Shown in pieces: positions 7,006 to 14,919 of a DNA stretch of 17,586 nucleotides. A model generated the notes under the pieces. The model ran no database searches and was not told where the DNA came from. It saw only the letters and a list, made by a program, of their open reading frames with translations. The number at the start of each line of letters is the position of its first letter. Position 1 is the first letter of the stretch. The position numbers were made by a program, and so were the translations under genes. The stretch is from JBGRQB01 sp041725875 (GTDB lineage Bacteria > Bacteroidota > Ignavibacteria > Ignavibacteriales > Melioribacteraceae), in contig JBGRQB010000083.1 of the NCBI GenBank assembly GCA_041725875.1, forward strand, positions 1 to 17,586, read 5' to 3'.

Positions 7006-8991
7006 TTATTTATTATTTCTAAATACAAACTGTGATATGGTTCTTCCCAATATTTCCATATCAAGCCATATATTTTGATTTTTTGCGTAGTAGATATCGA
7101 GTTTTTCTTTTTCCGATTCATTACTTTCCTGATGATCTAAAAACCACATTCCGGTAACCCCAGATTTACCCAAAAATAATCCGTTGGAATTTTCTTTTAC
7201 TTCGGGTCCCACAAAACTTTTCTTTCCAGTAAAGACTGCCGGAATGTTTTTTATCATCTTTAATAAACCAGTATTGTTCCAGAACAGTTTTGCTACAAGC
7301 CAGATAAACGGGAACAGTATCATTAATCCGGCGGCAAGACTCAAATCAAAAAAGCGTTTTGTTATTTTGTGTGCCGGTTTTGAAATGTTATAATTTAGAT
7401 CGAGAAGAGGAATATTTTCGAGCATCGTTACATTAGATTTTCCAACAAGAAAATCCTGATTACTTCCTGCTACCTGAAACTCAATGTTTCTTCCCTGAAG
7501 TTTTGAAACAATTGTAAACATTTTGTCAAACGAAAGTTGTCCGGCTGAAAAAATAACTTTTTCAATTTGATTTTCGTCAACCACTTTATGAATATTTTCA
7601 ATTGATCCTATAACTTCAAACTCACCTATTTCTTCTCCAATAGATTTAGTTGTTTCATCAATAAATCCCGTAACCTGATACAAATGATGAAGCGAGTTTT
7701 TTAACTTCACTGCAATGTTAAGTCCGTTTTCGTTTGTTCCGACAATCAAAGCCTTTTTCTTGTCAGAAGAAAATGTTAAACCAACTTTAAATATCAGCTT
7801 AAATATTATTCTCCAGGATATAAATGAAAAACCTGCAATTACGTAAGTCAGTAAAGCAACAAATCGACTGAAAGCATATTGTTTAAAAAAGAAAGTAAGA
7901 GATGTAAGCAACAAAAATCCTAATGTAAGAGAGATTAAACTCTTCAAAATTGACATCGAATTTTTCTTATAAACACCACTTAAACTTGAAACCAGAGTTT
8001 GCAGAAATGCTGGTACAAAATATACAATAGGTTTCACTTCTGCCGGAAAGCCATTCCATCCCGGTTTATTCCACAAATTCTCAGCAAGCATCAACGCAAA
8101 GAACATAATAACAAAATCAACAAAGACAGAAATCAAAATTAATCTGTAGACATTCAAAAACGCTAAAATTTTTCTGGCAAAAATTGCCAGTTGTAAAATA
8201 AGTGAAACCAGTAAAGATGAAGAGAGATGTTTTTTCACAAAAAGATTCATTGCATTATAAAAAACTTTAGTTTCATCAATAGAACTTCTTTTTGTGCTCT
8301 CTCCTTTATAATGAATTATTTCAGTATCGTGAAAATAGTAAACTTTAAATCCGGCTTGTTGAACTCTGTAGCAAAGATCAAGATCTTCGCCGTACATAAA
8401 AAACACAGGATCAAAGCCGCCAATTTTTTCGTAAACTTCTCTTTTAATAAACATAAAGCAGCCTGAAATTGCATCAACTTCATAAGATTCATTTTCATCT
8501 TTGAAGGTCAGGTTATAGCGTGCAAAAAGTTTACTTTTAGGGAAAAATCTGCTTAATCCGGTAACTTTTGTAAAGGAGGTCCAGGGACCGGGAAAACTTC
8601 TTCTGCAAGCCAGCTGCAGGGTTCCGTCCGGATTAAGGACCTTACATCCGGCCATTCCAAGATCGGGAGTTGAGCTAAATTTTTCAATTAACAATCGGAA
8701 AGTATCTTCTTTTACAATTGTATCGGGATTAAGAAGTAAAATGAATTTGCCTTTACAAATTTCCAGCCCCTGATTATTTGCTTTTCCAAAACCAACATTA
8801 TTTTTGTTGGCAATCAACTTAACATCGGGACGAAGTTTTTGAATAGCTTCAACACTTCCGTCATCAGAATTGTTATCTACCACAATAACCTCCCGTGAAA
8901 TTTCGGGAGAGCATTTATCTATGGAATCGAGTAAATTTAGAATAAACTCTTTAACATTGTAATTAACTATTATGATAGAAAGATCTGGCAT
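7006..8991 (-). CDS. Family 2 glycosyltransferase fused to a degenerate sugar-phosphate transferase
   Basis: This 661-residue membrane protein has several parts. Residues 3-230 form a GT2 domain like rhamnosyltransferases, with IIIVNYN (6-12), the VVDNNSDD nucleotide-binding strand (37-44), NPDT as the DxD-type motif (88-91) and the acidic GEDLDLCYR motif (201-209). Membrane helices lie at about 258-300, 320-340 and 350-400. A Rossmann-like CoA-binding domain follows (412-540, GTNENG). Residues 541-655 resemble the C-terminal phosphotransferase of WbaP/PssY, with KRFFDLSLAAG, SFVGPE, GVTGMW and LDIYYA...WLDMEIL. This last part lacks the KFRSM segment. The catalytic Asp-Glu pair of the intact homologue at 9821-11218 is replaced by Lys581-Asn582. 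I infer an active GT2 with a non-catalytic phosphotransferase-like module, perhaps a scaffold or membrane anchor. The GT2 acceptor is unknown. It starts 6 nt after the upstream GT2 gene. Confidence 0.88.
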   Translation of the reverse strand: MPDLSIIIVNYNVKEFILNLLDSIDKCSPEISREVIVVDNNSDDGSVEAIQKLRPDVKLIANKNNVGFGKANNQGLEICKGKFILLLNPDTIVKEDTFRLLIEKFSSTPDLGMAGCKVLNPDGTLQLACRRSFPGPWTSFTKVTGLSRFFPKSKLFARYNLTFKDENESYEVDAISGCFMFIKREVYEKIGGFDPVFFMYGEDLDLCYRVQQAGFKVYYFHDTEIIHYKGESTKRSSIDETKVFYNAMNLFVKKHLSSSLLVSLILQLAIFARKILAFLNVYRLILISVFVDFVIMFFALMLAENLWNKPGWNGFPAEVKPIVYFVPAFLQTLVSSLSGVYKKNSMSILKSLISLTLGFLLLTSLTFFFKQYAFSRFVALLTYVIAGFSFISWRIIFKLIFKVGLTFSSDKKKALIVGTNENGLNIAVKLKNSLHHLYQVTGFIDETTKSIGEEIGEFEVIGSIENIHKVVDENQIEKVIFSAGQLSFDKMFTIVSKLQGRNIEFQVAGSNQDFLVGKSNVTMLENIPLLDLNYNISKPAHKITKRFFDLSLAAGLMILFPFIWLVAKLFWNNTGLLKMIKNIPAVFTGKKSFVGPEVKENSNGLFLGKSGVTGMWFLDHQESNESEKEKLDIYYAKNQNIWLDMEILGRTISQFVFRNNK

Positions 8992-8997
8992 AATCGA

Positions 8998-9717
8998 TTA
9001 TTTTAATAATCCGAACATACTGCGCAAACGTAATTTCCATACCATAAAAACAGCTTCGTGAACTATTTTTTTAGACATTTTGGAAGTTCCTTCCACTCTG
9101 TCAATAAACACTATTGGGACTTCTTTAAGTTTAAATCCTTTTTTCCAGGCTTTAAAATTCATTTCGATCTGGAAAGAATACCCGTTTGAATGAATGTTAT
9201 CAAGATTAATAGATTCCAGAACCTTTTTTCTGAAACATTTAAAACCGCCGGTGGCATCATCAACAGGGAGTCCTGTTATTACCTTAGTATATTTATTTGC
9301 AAAATAACTTAACAGTAACCTTTTCATCGGCCAGTTTACAACATTAACTCCGCTGGTGTATCGGCTTCCGATTATTAAATCTTGTTCTTCTGCTTCTTCC
9401 AGAAAAGTTTTTATTACTTCCGGATTATGAGAAAAATCTGCATCCATCTGAACAGCAAGATCATAACCATTTTTGATCATATATTTGAATCCGTCTACAT
9501 AAGCTGTTCCCAAGCCCATTTTTCCCGGACGCTGAAGAACGTGAATCTTTTCATCCTTTTCACTAAGTTCTTTTACATAATCGCCTGTTCCGTCGGGAGA
9601 ATTATCATCCACAACAAGAATATGAATTTCAGGATAAAGCTTTTGTAAAAGCGGAATAAGATTTTTAATGTTTGTCAGTTCATTATATGTCGGAGTAATA
9701 ACTAGTGTTTTTTTCAT
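8998..9717 (-). CDS. Polyprenol-phosphate glycosyltransferase (dolichol-phosphate mannose synthase-like, GT2)
   Basis: This 239-residue GT2 enzyme is of the DPM1/Ppm1 type. Such enzymes move a sugar from GDP-mannose or a similar donor onto a polyprenyl phosphate at the inner face of the membrane. Visible signatures are TPTYNEL (8-14), VVDDNSPDGTGD (35-46), the DxD motif QMDADFSH (90-97), and the family stretch ending in DDATGGFKCF (153-162). The later FIDRVEGTSKMSKKI (204-218) is also typical. No C-terminal transmembrane helices are present, so it is the soluble, DPM1-like form, not the membrane-anchored GtrB form. The ATG has a good AGAAGG site (9723-9728). The lipid-linked sugar it makes could feed another transferase or a protein or glycan modification. 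The donor sugar is inferred, not shown. Confidence 0.9.
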   Translation of the reverse strand: MKKTLVITPTYNELTNIKNLIPLLQKLYPEIHILVVDDNSPDGTGDYVKELSEKDEKIHVLQRPGKMGLGTAYVDGFKYMIKNGYDLAVQMDADFSHNPEVIKTFLEEAEEQDLIIGSRYTSGVNVVNWPMKRLLLSYFANKYTKVITGLPVDDATGGFKCFRKKVLESINLDNIHSNGYSFQIEMNFKAWKKGFKLKEVPIVFIDRVEGTSKMSKKIVHEAVFMVWKLRLRSMFGLLK

Positions 9718-9820
9718 TGCAACCTTCTATCAAATAGAAAAATTAACTTTATCAAATTGTAAAATACAAATCTCTGAAATCATTTTTTAGTTTGATCTTT
9801 AATTTGAAATTTGTAATGCG
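9718..9820. other. Intergenic gap between the two polyprenyl-linked transferase genes
   Basis: This 103-base AT-rich gap precedes the DPM1-like gene. Apart from the AGAAGG ribosome site next to the ATG, I see no clear terminator hairpin or promoter. Its size would allow an internal promoter. Confidence 0.35.
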
Positions 9821-11218
9821 TTATTGACCTTTACCAAAAAATACAACCAAAATTGTTCTGAACATAATATTTATATCCATTCTGATTGACATATTTTCAA
9901 TATAAAACAAATCATATTTTAATTTTGTTTTAACATCATCAACAGATTCATCATATTTATGCTTAACCTGTGCCCAGCCGGTAACACCGGGACGAACACA
10001 CATTCTTCTTTTATACAAAGGAATTTCTTTTGAGAGCATTTCCACAAAGTGCGCTCTTTCCGGTCGCGGACCCACAAGACTCATTTCCCCTGTCAAAATA
10101 TTAAACATCTGCGGAATTTCATCTATTCTTGTTTTACGAATAAAATTTCCAAACCTGGTAACACGCGGATCATTTTTTTGCGCCCAAACCGGACCTGATT
10201 TTTTTTCGGCATCATTTACCATTGAGCGAAACTTCATAATTTTTATTGGTCTGCCTTCAAGTCCGAGTCTTTCCTGCTTATAAAGAACCGGTCCCGGGCT
10301 TTCAAGTTTTATGATAATTGCAGAAGCAATTGTAACAGGCGCGGTAAGAACTAAAATTGTAAGAGATGCGCAAATATCCATAACTCTTTTCAATTTTTTT
10401 TCCCATTCCGGCATAAGCTGCGGCATAATATCGATTAACGGGAAACCATATATTTGAGAAGTTTTTGCCTGTCCGCTGATTATATCATATAAATCAGGAA
10501 CAATTTTCAGAGAAATTTTCAGATCGTTACATCTGTCAATAACATCCAGCAATACATCTTCTTCGTGATGTTCAAGAGCAAAAATAATCTGCTTTATATT
10601 ATGTGTTTCAACAATTTCTTGAACATTTTTATATGTATCTAAAACTTTTATAGCTTTATATTCTTTTCCAACATTCTCTTCTTTTACAGCAAGATATCCA
10701 AAAACATCAAGTCCGAGCGCTCTGTACTCATCAATTGAAGAATGAATATTATTTGCTTTTGGATTAAACCCAATAATCAGCGTTCGTTTTCTGCCAATTC
10801 CTCTTACAAGCAGATTTCTCTGAATACCTCTTATTATCAAACGGCCTGTTCCGGCAAGTACAAGTAAAATTCCCCAATAGATAAAAATTAAAAATCTAGT
10901 TGAAGAAGAGATCTCATTGAGAAAATCATCAAAAAGAATAATGAAAAAGATTACAAAAATTCCGACAAACGTGGCTTTAAATAATTTGGTTAATTCTTCA
11001 AATCGCGAGGAAGCAAACCAGGTTCGGTACATTCCGACAAACGTAAAAATAATTAACCAGTAAAAATATACAAGCGCCATAGGAGCAAAAAATAAAGGAT
11101 TTGCCATTACCTGAAAGAAACCTGATTCAACTTTAAAATAAAAATAGAGCAGATAAGCAAAATTTATCGAAAGAAGATCTATTACCAATATTAATGTGCG
11201 TTCAATTTTTTTATCCAA
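9821..11218 (-). CDS. Undecaprenyl-phosphate sugar-phosphate transferase (WbaP/PssY/WcaJ type)
   Basis: This polyisoprenyl-phosphate hexose-1-phosphate transferase starts a repeat unit by placing sugar-1-phosphate on undecaprenyl phosphate. Four N-terminal membrane helices fall at about 8-30, 41-62, 82-100 and 107-125. A Rossmann-like CoA-binding domain follows (about 145-260). The C-terminal catalytic domain begins at KRVMDICASL (277-286), a reentrant membrane helix. It then has KFRSM (329-333), DEIPQ (366-370) with the catalytic Asp366-Glu367, SLVGPRPE (380-387), and GVTGWAQV (411-418). All family motifs are intact and the length (465) is normal. The start is TTG at 11218, because an in-frame TAG lies four codons upstream and the next ATG would remove helix 1. 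A GGTAGG site (11224-11229) precedes it. The sugar specificity is not readable, and glucose or galactose is typical. Confidence 0.95.
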   Translation of the reverse strand: MDKKIERTLILVIDLLSINFAYLLYFYFKVESGFFQVMANPLFFAPMALVYFYWLIIFTFVGMYRTWFASSRFEELTKLFKATFVGIFVIFFIILFDDFLNEISSSTRFLIFIYWGILLVLAGTGRLIIRGIQRNLLVRGIGRKRTLIIGFNPKANNIHSSIDEYRALGLDVFGYLAVKEENVGKEYKAIKVLDTYKNVQEIVETHNIKQIIFALEHHEEDVLLDVIDRCNDLKISLKIVPDLYDIISGQAKTSQIYGFPLIDIMPQLMPEWEKKLKRVMDICASLTILVLTAPVTIASAIIIKLESPGPVLYKQERLGLEGRPIKIMKFRSMVNDAEKKSGPVWAQKNDPRVTRFGNFIRKTRIDEIPQMFNILTGEMSLVGPRPERAHFVEMLSKEIPLYKRRMCVRPGVTGWAQVKHKYDESVDDVKTKLKYDLFYIENMSIRMDINIMFRTILVVFFGKGQ

Positions 11219-11338
11219 AGCAACCTACCAATTAAAATAATCTTTTATCAACCTGTCAGCAAAATGAATAGTTGTAATATAAACATGTAAAATTAGATAA
11301 TTTTCTACAATGTAAAAAACATCAACTGATTTCTCAAA
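11219..11338. other. Intergenic gap upstream of the sugar-phosphate transferase gene
   Basis: This 120-base AT-rich gap is the largest non-coding stretch in the window. It holds the GGTAGG ribosome site and an in-frame TAG that fix the TTG start downstream. No terminator hairpin or riboswitch is visible. A promoter for the initiating transferase is plausible but not demonstrable by eye. Confidence 0.35.
11224..11229 (-). promoter_or_regulatory. Ribosome binding site deciding a TTG start
   Basis: The minus strand reads GGTAGG five bases before the TTG at 11216-11218. With the in-frame TAG just upstream, it fixes TTG as the start of the sugar-phosphate transferase gene. Confidence 0.5.
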
Positions 11339-12526
11339 CTACTCTTTTACCAAAGAGACCAGTTCTGTTTCAAATTTTTTCAGAATATTGTTCCAGTCGA
11401 GCATTTCAATTATGTCATTTCGAGCAGCAATCAACTCTGATTTAAACTTTTCCGGTTCAGCCAGAACCGCCACTACTTTTTCTGCAAAATAAATTTCAGA
11501 TTCAGCGACAAGCACATATTTTTTCAGTTCGGGCGACATACCGGCTACAGATAAAGCAGAAGCAACAACCGGAATTCCCAGAACAAGTGATTCTATTATT
11601 TTGTTTAATGTTCCGGCCCCAAATCTGATTGGCGCAATATTAACTACGCTTTTCAGATACTCTTCCCTTATATCATCAACAAAACCTGTAACAACAATAT
11701 TTTCATTTTCCATTTCTTTTATAAATGCAGGAGGCTTCTGCCCGACAATATAAAATTTGGAATCAGGTTTTTGCTTTAAAATATGCGGATAAATATCTTT
11801 TACAAAATGTCCAACTGCATCGTAATTAGGAAAATAAGGCATATTGCCTGTGAAGATAATTCTGTTGTTTTCAACCGGGACTTCTTTTGGTTTAAATGTT
11901 GTTAAATCAACTCCGTTTGAAAGAATTTTAATTTTATTTTCTTCTATTCTTTCCCGCAGATTTTTTTTGTCGGTTTCGGAACAGACATAAACATTATCAA
12001 ACTTATTACCTATTGTTTCATACTTTTCAATTCTTTTTAATTCCCAGAAAAAGAATAATTTTCTTAAAGGATTTTTCAGAATTTTTATATAGCGCGAAAG
12101 ATAAAGTGAAACAGAATCTGTATAATCAATAATTTTTTTTGTACCGAAATTTTTTATTTCATCAGCATATTGCGCAGAGCGAATAAGATGAAAATAAACA
12201 AGATCATAACTTGTATTCTGAACATTATCAGAGATAAGTTTTTTCATCTTGCCTGATTTAAAATATGCTGCCTGAAACGGAATTGAAGAAAACACTGCAA
12301 GCATAACTGATAAAACAGACTGCACAATTGAAAGGTTTACAAACTCTACATCAAATCCTTTTTCTTTCAAAATTTCAGCATTTTTTGCATCATCTTTTCC
12401 TTGAGAAAAAGTCAAAATTTTAACCTGATGATTTTTTTTGAGAAAACTGGCCAGATTAAAAATTTTCAGTTTGTCGCCCCTGTGCGGAGGGTAAGGTATC
12501 CTTGGTGTAATAATTAATACTTTCAT
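11339..12526 (-). CDS. Family 4 glycosyltransferase
   Basis: This cytoplasmic or membrane-peripheral GT-B glycosyltransferase of 395 residues resembles the sugar transferases grouped with exosortase/PEP-CTERM polysaccharide loci. The N-terminal acceptor domain starts with ITPRIPYPPHRGDK, a fingerprint of that subgroup. The C-terminal donor domain has SNGVDL (203-208), FTGNM (225-229), VGQKPP (261-266), TGFVDDI (280-286) and the nucleotide-sugar motif RFGAGTLNKIIESLVLGIP (301-319). There Glu312 is the second glutamate of the family motif. The ATG at 12526 overlaps the upstream stop codon (TGATG), which implies translational coupling. A TTG directly before it is possible but less likely. A 120-nt gap separates it from the next gene. 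Donor and acceptor sugars are unknown. Confidence 0.9.
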   Translation of the reverse strand: MKVLIITPRIPYPPHRGDKLKIFNLASFLKKNHQVKILTFSQGKDDAKNAEILKEKGFDVEFVNLSIVQSVLSVMLAVFSSIPFQAAYFKSGKMKKLISDNVQNTSYDLVYFHLIRSAQYADEIKNFGTKKIIDYTDSVSLYLSRYIKILKNPLRKLFFFWELKRIEKYETIGNKFDNVYVCSETDKKNLRERIEENKIKILSNGVDLTTFKPKEVPVENNRIIFTGNMPYFPNYDAVGHFVKDIYPHILKQKPDSKFYIVGQKPPAFIKEMENENIVVTGFVDDIREEYLKSVVNIAPIRFGAGTLNKIIESLVLGIPVVASALSVAGMSPELKKYVLVAESEIYFAEKVVAVLAEPEKFKSELIAARNDIIEMLDWNNILKKFETELVSLVKE

Positions 12527-13731
12527 CAATTCCCGATATTTTTTATTGCTTCCAGATAAACACTTTCAATTTTCTTTGCTATTACATTCCATTTAAATCT
12601 TTCACTGCAAAACTCTTTTGCATTTTGAGCCAGTGCTGATTTTTCATATTTATTTTGAGAATAATTAATGGTTTCATCAGCAAAATCTTTTGCAGAATCT
12701 GCCAGTAAAATATTTTTTTTATCAGTAATTCCAATTCCTTCTGCCCCGACATTTGTAGAAAGAATATTTTGTCCGGCAGCCATCATTTCAATAATTTTGA
12801 TCCGCATTCCGCTTCCGGAACGTAAAGGAACAATTGCCAGATCTTTTGACATCACCTCTTTCCAAAGATCATCCACAAAACCAAGTGGAATAACATTATC
12901 AGAAATCTTTTCACAAAGCTCTATTTTCTCTGTCCCTTTACCAATCAAATACAATTTTGTTTCAGGTATTTTTTCTAAAATCAAAGGGAAAACTTCCGAC
13001 AAATACCATTCTAGTCCGCATTTGTTCGGCAGCCACTCCATAGATCCCAAATGAATAAGTGAAAAGGGTTCAGCGCTTACTCTGCTAAGGTTAAAAAGTT
13101 TTTCATCAACACCGGCAGGAACAACAGAAGTTTTAATATTATTATTATACTTCAAAAGAGTTTCTTCATCAACTTCTGTAATCATCATACAATTATCAAA
13201 TTTAGCGCAGGTTGTAACTTCGTACTCCGTAAATTTTGCAGCTTGTAATTTGCAGTAACTTCTCAGAAAAAAGTTAGATTCCTCTTTTGCATACCTTTGC
13301 ATAATTTTCATTTCAAGGTTATGTTGTCTTAAAATCACCGGTATGTTTTGATACTTTTTCACAACATCATATGTCCAGGCCATATGGAGATGCTCAATAT
13401 GAACAACATCAAAAGTTTTGCTTTTCAGTAGCTTTATTAATTGCTCTTCAAACTCGACAGTTTTAAACTTTCCAATATTGTACGGGACTTTTGAAACTAA
13501 ATTTTTGACTGCACCTGAAACTGTATTGTTTACATTTGCTTTGACTATCGTCAGCGTACAAATTTTCCCCATTTCAACTGAATATTTCGATTCTTCAAAC
13601 TCCTTCCGGTAGCCAATAAAATCAACTTTATGTCCAAGTTCCATAAGTGACTTAGTGACACCATAAATAGCAATTTTCCCTCCGTCAACAACAGGATAAG
13701 GAATTTGCGGAGCAATTTGAAGTATATTCAT
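12526..13731 (-). CDS. Family 4 glycosyltransferase, tandem paralogue
   Basis: This GT-B glycosyltransferase of 401 residues shares the N-terminal pattern of its downstream neighbour (IAPQIPYPVVDGGK against ITPRIPYPPHRGDK). The donor domain contains PAGVDEKLF (205-213), LGSMEW (228-233), GKGTEK (264-269), GFVDDLW (284-290) and RSGSGMRIKIIEMMAAG (304-320). It probably adds one sugar to the lipid-linked repeat. An open frame extends 27 codons further upstream to a TTG at 13812. I start at the ATG at 13731 because the extension is hydrophobic/basic and unlike the family, whose proteins begin right at this beta strand. No good Shine-Dalgarno site precedes either start. The gene is first in its minus-strand group, across a 100-nt divergent gap from the family 9 gene. 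Confidence 0.9.
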   Translation of the reverse strand: MNILQIAPQIPYPVVDGGKIAIYGVTKSLMELGHKVDFIGYRKEFEESKYSVEMGKICTLTIVKANVNNTVSGAVKNLVSKVPYNIGKFKTVEFEEQLIKLLKSKTFDVVHIEHLHMAWTYDVVKKYQNIPVILRQHNLEMKIMQRYAKEESNFFLRSYCKLQAAKFTEYEVTTCAKFDNCMMITEVDEETLLKYNNNIKTSVVPAGVDEKLFNLSRVSAEPFSLIHLGSMEWLPNKCGLEWYLSEVFPLILEKIPETKLYLIGKGTEKIELCEKISDNVIPLGFVDDLWKEVMSKDLAIVPLRSGSGMRIKIIEMMAAGQNILSTNVGAEGIGITDKKNILLADSAKDFADETINYSQNKYEKSALAQNAKEFCSERFKWNVIAKKIESVYLEAIKNIGN

Positions 13732-13831
13732 AAATGGATTTTTTTTATTAACAATAAGTTTTATCTTAGTGAGTCTATTTTGAAAACTAAATATACAAAT
13801 TACCAAACTCAAAATTAATCCTAAAATAAAT
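13732..13831. other. Divergent intergenic region between GT4 and GT9 genes
   Basis: This AT-rich 100-base gap separates two divergent transcription units, so promoters for both directions must lie here or inside the 5' ends. I could not identify a convincing sigma-70 or Bacteroidota-type pair of boxes on either strand, and no operator-like inverted repeat stands out. Confidence 0.4.
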
Positions 13832-14890
13832 ATGCTGTTAAATAGAAATTGTAAGTATTTCAGAGGTGATATTCCTTGTAAACCTCACAAAAAAACCGGT
13901 GTTCATTGTGATAATTGCAAAGATTTTAGTGAAATCACCAAAAGGATTTTAATTATAAAACTTGGCGCAGCAGGCGATGTAATAAGAACTACTCCCCTGC
14001 TTGAAAAACTGAATAAAATTTATCCCGGATGTCATATTACCTGGCTGACTGATTTCCCTGATTTGGTTCCTATATCTGTTGATGAAATTGTAAAACTTGG
14101 CAGCAGACAATCAGACTGGGCAGCAGGAAAAGCTTACGACATTTTGTATTGTCTGGATAAAGATAAAGAAGCGATTATTATTGGCGAACAAGTTTCTGCC
14201 AAAGAAAAGTTTGGTTTTGGAATGGATGAATTTGGCAGAGCCCGAGCTTTTAATCAACTTGCAGAACACAAATTGTTTACTGGTGTTTTTGATGATGTGA
14301 GTATCGCAAATAAAAAGAGTTATCCTCAGGAAATTTTTGAAATCTGCGGATTTGAGTTTAATGGTGAAAAATATGTTCTTGAATATAAATCTGAAAAAGA
14401 ATGGAGTTTTGATAAAAACAAACCATTAATTGGATTAAACACCGGATGCGGCAGCAGATGGCCGTCTCGTTTATGGCCAAATGAATATTGGATTTCTCTT
14501 GCAACTGAAATTCAAAAAAACGGAATGAATGTTTTATGGCTTGGCGGACCTGATGAAGATAGTAAAAATAAAACTCTTCAATCAGAAGCCGGCGGTATTT
14601 ATTTAGGACATTTTCCATTTCAAGATTTTATTAGTCTGATAGACCAGACAGATGCAGTTGTGACTCAGGTTACAATGGCAATGCACCTTGCTTTGGGATT
14701 AGGGAAAAAACTAATTCTGATGAACAACATTTTCAATAAATATGAATTTGAAATGTATGGCTTAGGTGAAATAATAGAACCATCGGAACCTTGCGATTGT
14801 TATTATGCGCCTGTTTGTCCGCACGATTCAATGAAAAAAATTGAACCGGAGCGAATATTTGAAACTTTAACAAAGTACATTAAAAATTAA
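13832..14890 (+). CDS. Family 9 glycosyltransferase (heptosyltransferase-like) with Cys-rich N-terminus
   Basis: This GT-B enzyme of 352 residues belongs to the family that includes ADP-heptose:LPS heptosyltransferases. The start of the first Rossmann domain is RILIIKLGAAGDVIRTTPLL (38-57), a family hallmark. The donor domain contains NTGCGSRWPSRLWP followed by WLGGPDEDS, and the VTQVTMAMHLALGLGKK segment near the nucleotide site. About 37 residues precede the fold and hold Cys7, Cys16, His19, His25, Cys26 and Cys29, in a zinc-finger-like or iron-sulfur-like spacing. Cys321, Cys323 and Cys329 occur near the C-terminus, where many family 9 enzymes carry a Cys motif. The ATG has no Shine-Dalgarno site. 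It transcribes away from the GT4 genes and precedes the methyltransferase by 29 nt. Heptose as donor is a guess. Confidence 0.88.
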   Translation: MLLNRNCKYFRGDIPCKPHKKTGVHCDNCKDFSEITKRILIIKLGAAGDVIRTTPLLEKLNKIYPGCHITWLTDFPDLVPISVDEIVKLGSRQSDWAAGKAYDILYCLDKDKEAIIIGEQVSAKEKFGFGMDEFGRARAFNQLAEHKLFTGVFDDVSIANKKSYPQEIFEICGFEFNGEKYVLEYKSEKEWSFDKNKPLIGLNTGCGSRWPSRLWPNEYWISLATEIQKNGMNVLWLGGPDEDSKNKTLQSEAGGIYLGHFPFQDFISLIDQTDAVVTQVTMAMHLALGLGKKLILMNNIFNKYEFEMYGLGEIIEPSEPCDCYYAPVCPHDSMKKIEPERIFETLTKYIKN

Positions 14891-14919
14891 ACACATTATT
14901 AAATTTCAGAATTAAAATT

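Noticed and set aside
9718..9820. Possible stem from ACAAAT and ATTTGT segments as a terminator.
   Set aside because: The arms are short, AT-only in most positions and far apart, with no GC-rich stem followed by a T tract.
10959..11044. Direct repeat ATTCCGACAAACGT (10959-10972 and 11031-11044).
   Set aside because: Both copies lie in coding sequence and encode the same short peptide (TFVG) in two membrane helices. Only two copies exist, so it is not a repeat array.
11224..11252. CTGACA and TTTAAT boxes spaced 17 bases on the minus strand, a sigma-70-like promoter.
   Set aside because: The -10 box ends 12 bases before the TTG, so transcription would begin inside or after the ribosome site. 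In such AT-rich sequence a chance match is likely.
12668..13054. A 128-codon open frame on the plus strand.
   Set aside because: It lies wholly antisense to the second GT4 gene, whose family motifs are clear, and its translation shows no recognisable domain.
13732..13812. A 27-codon upstream extension of the GT4 gene from a TTG.
   Set aside because: The extra residues do not fit the family, no ribosome site supports the TTG, and the family fold begins right at the ATG at 13731.
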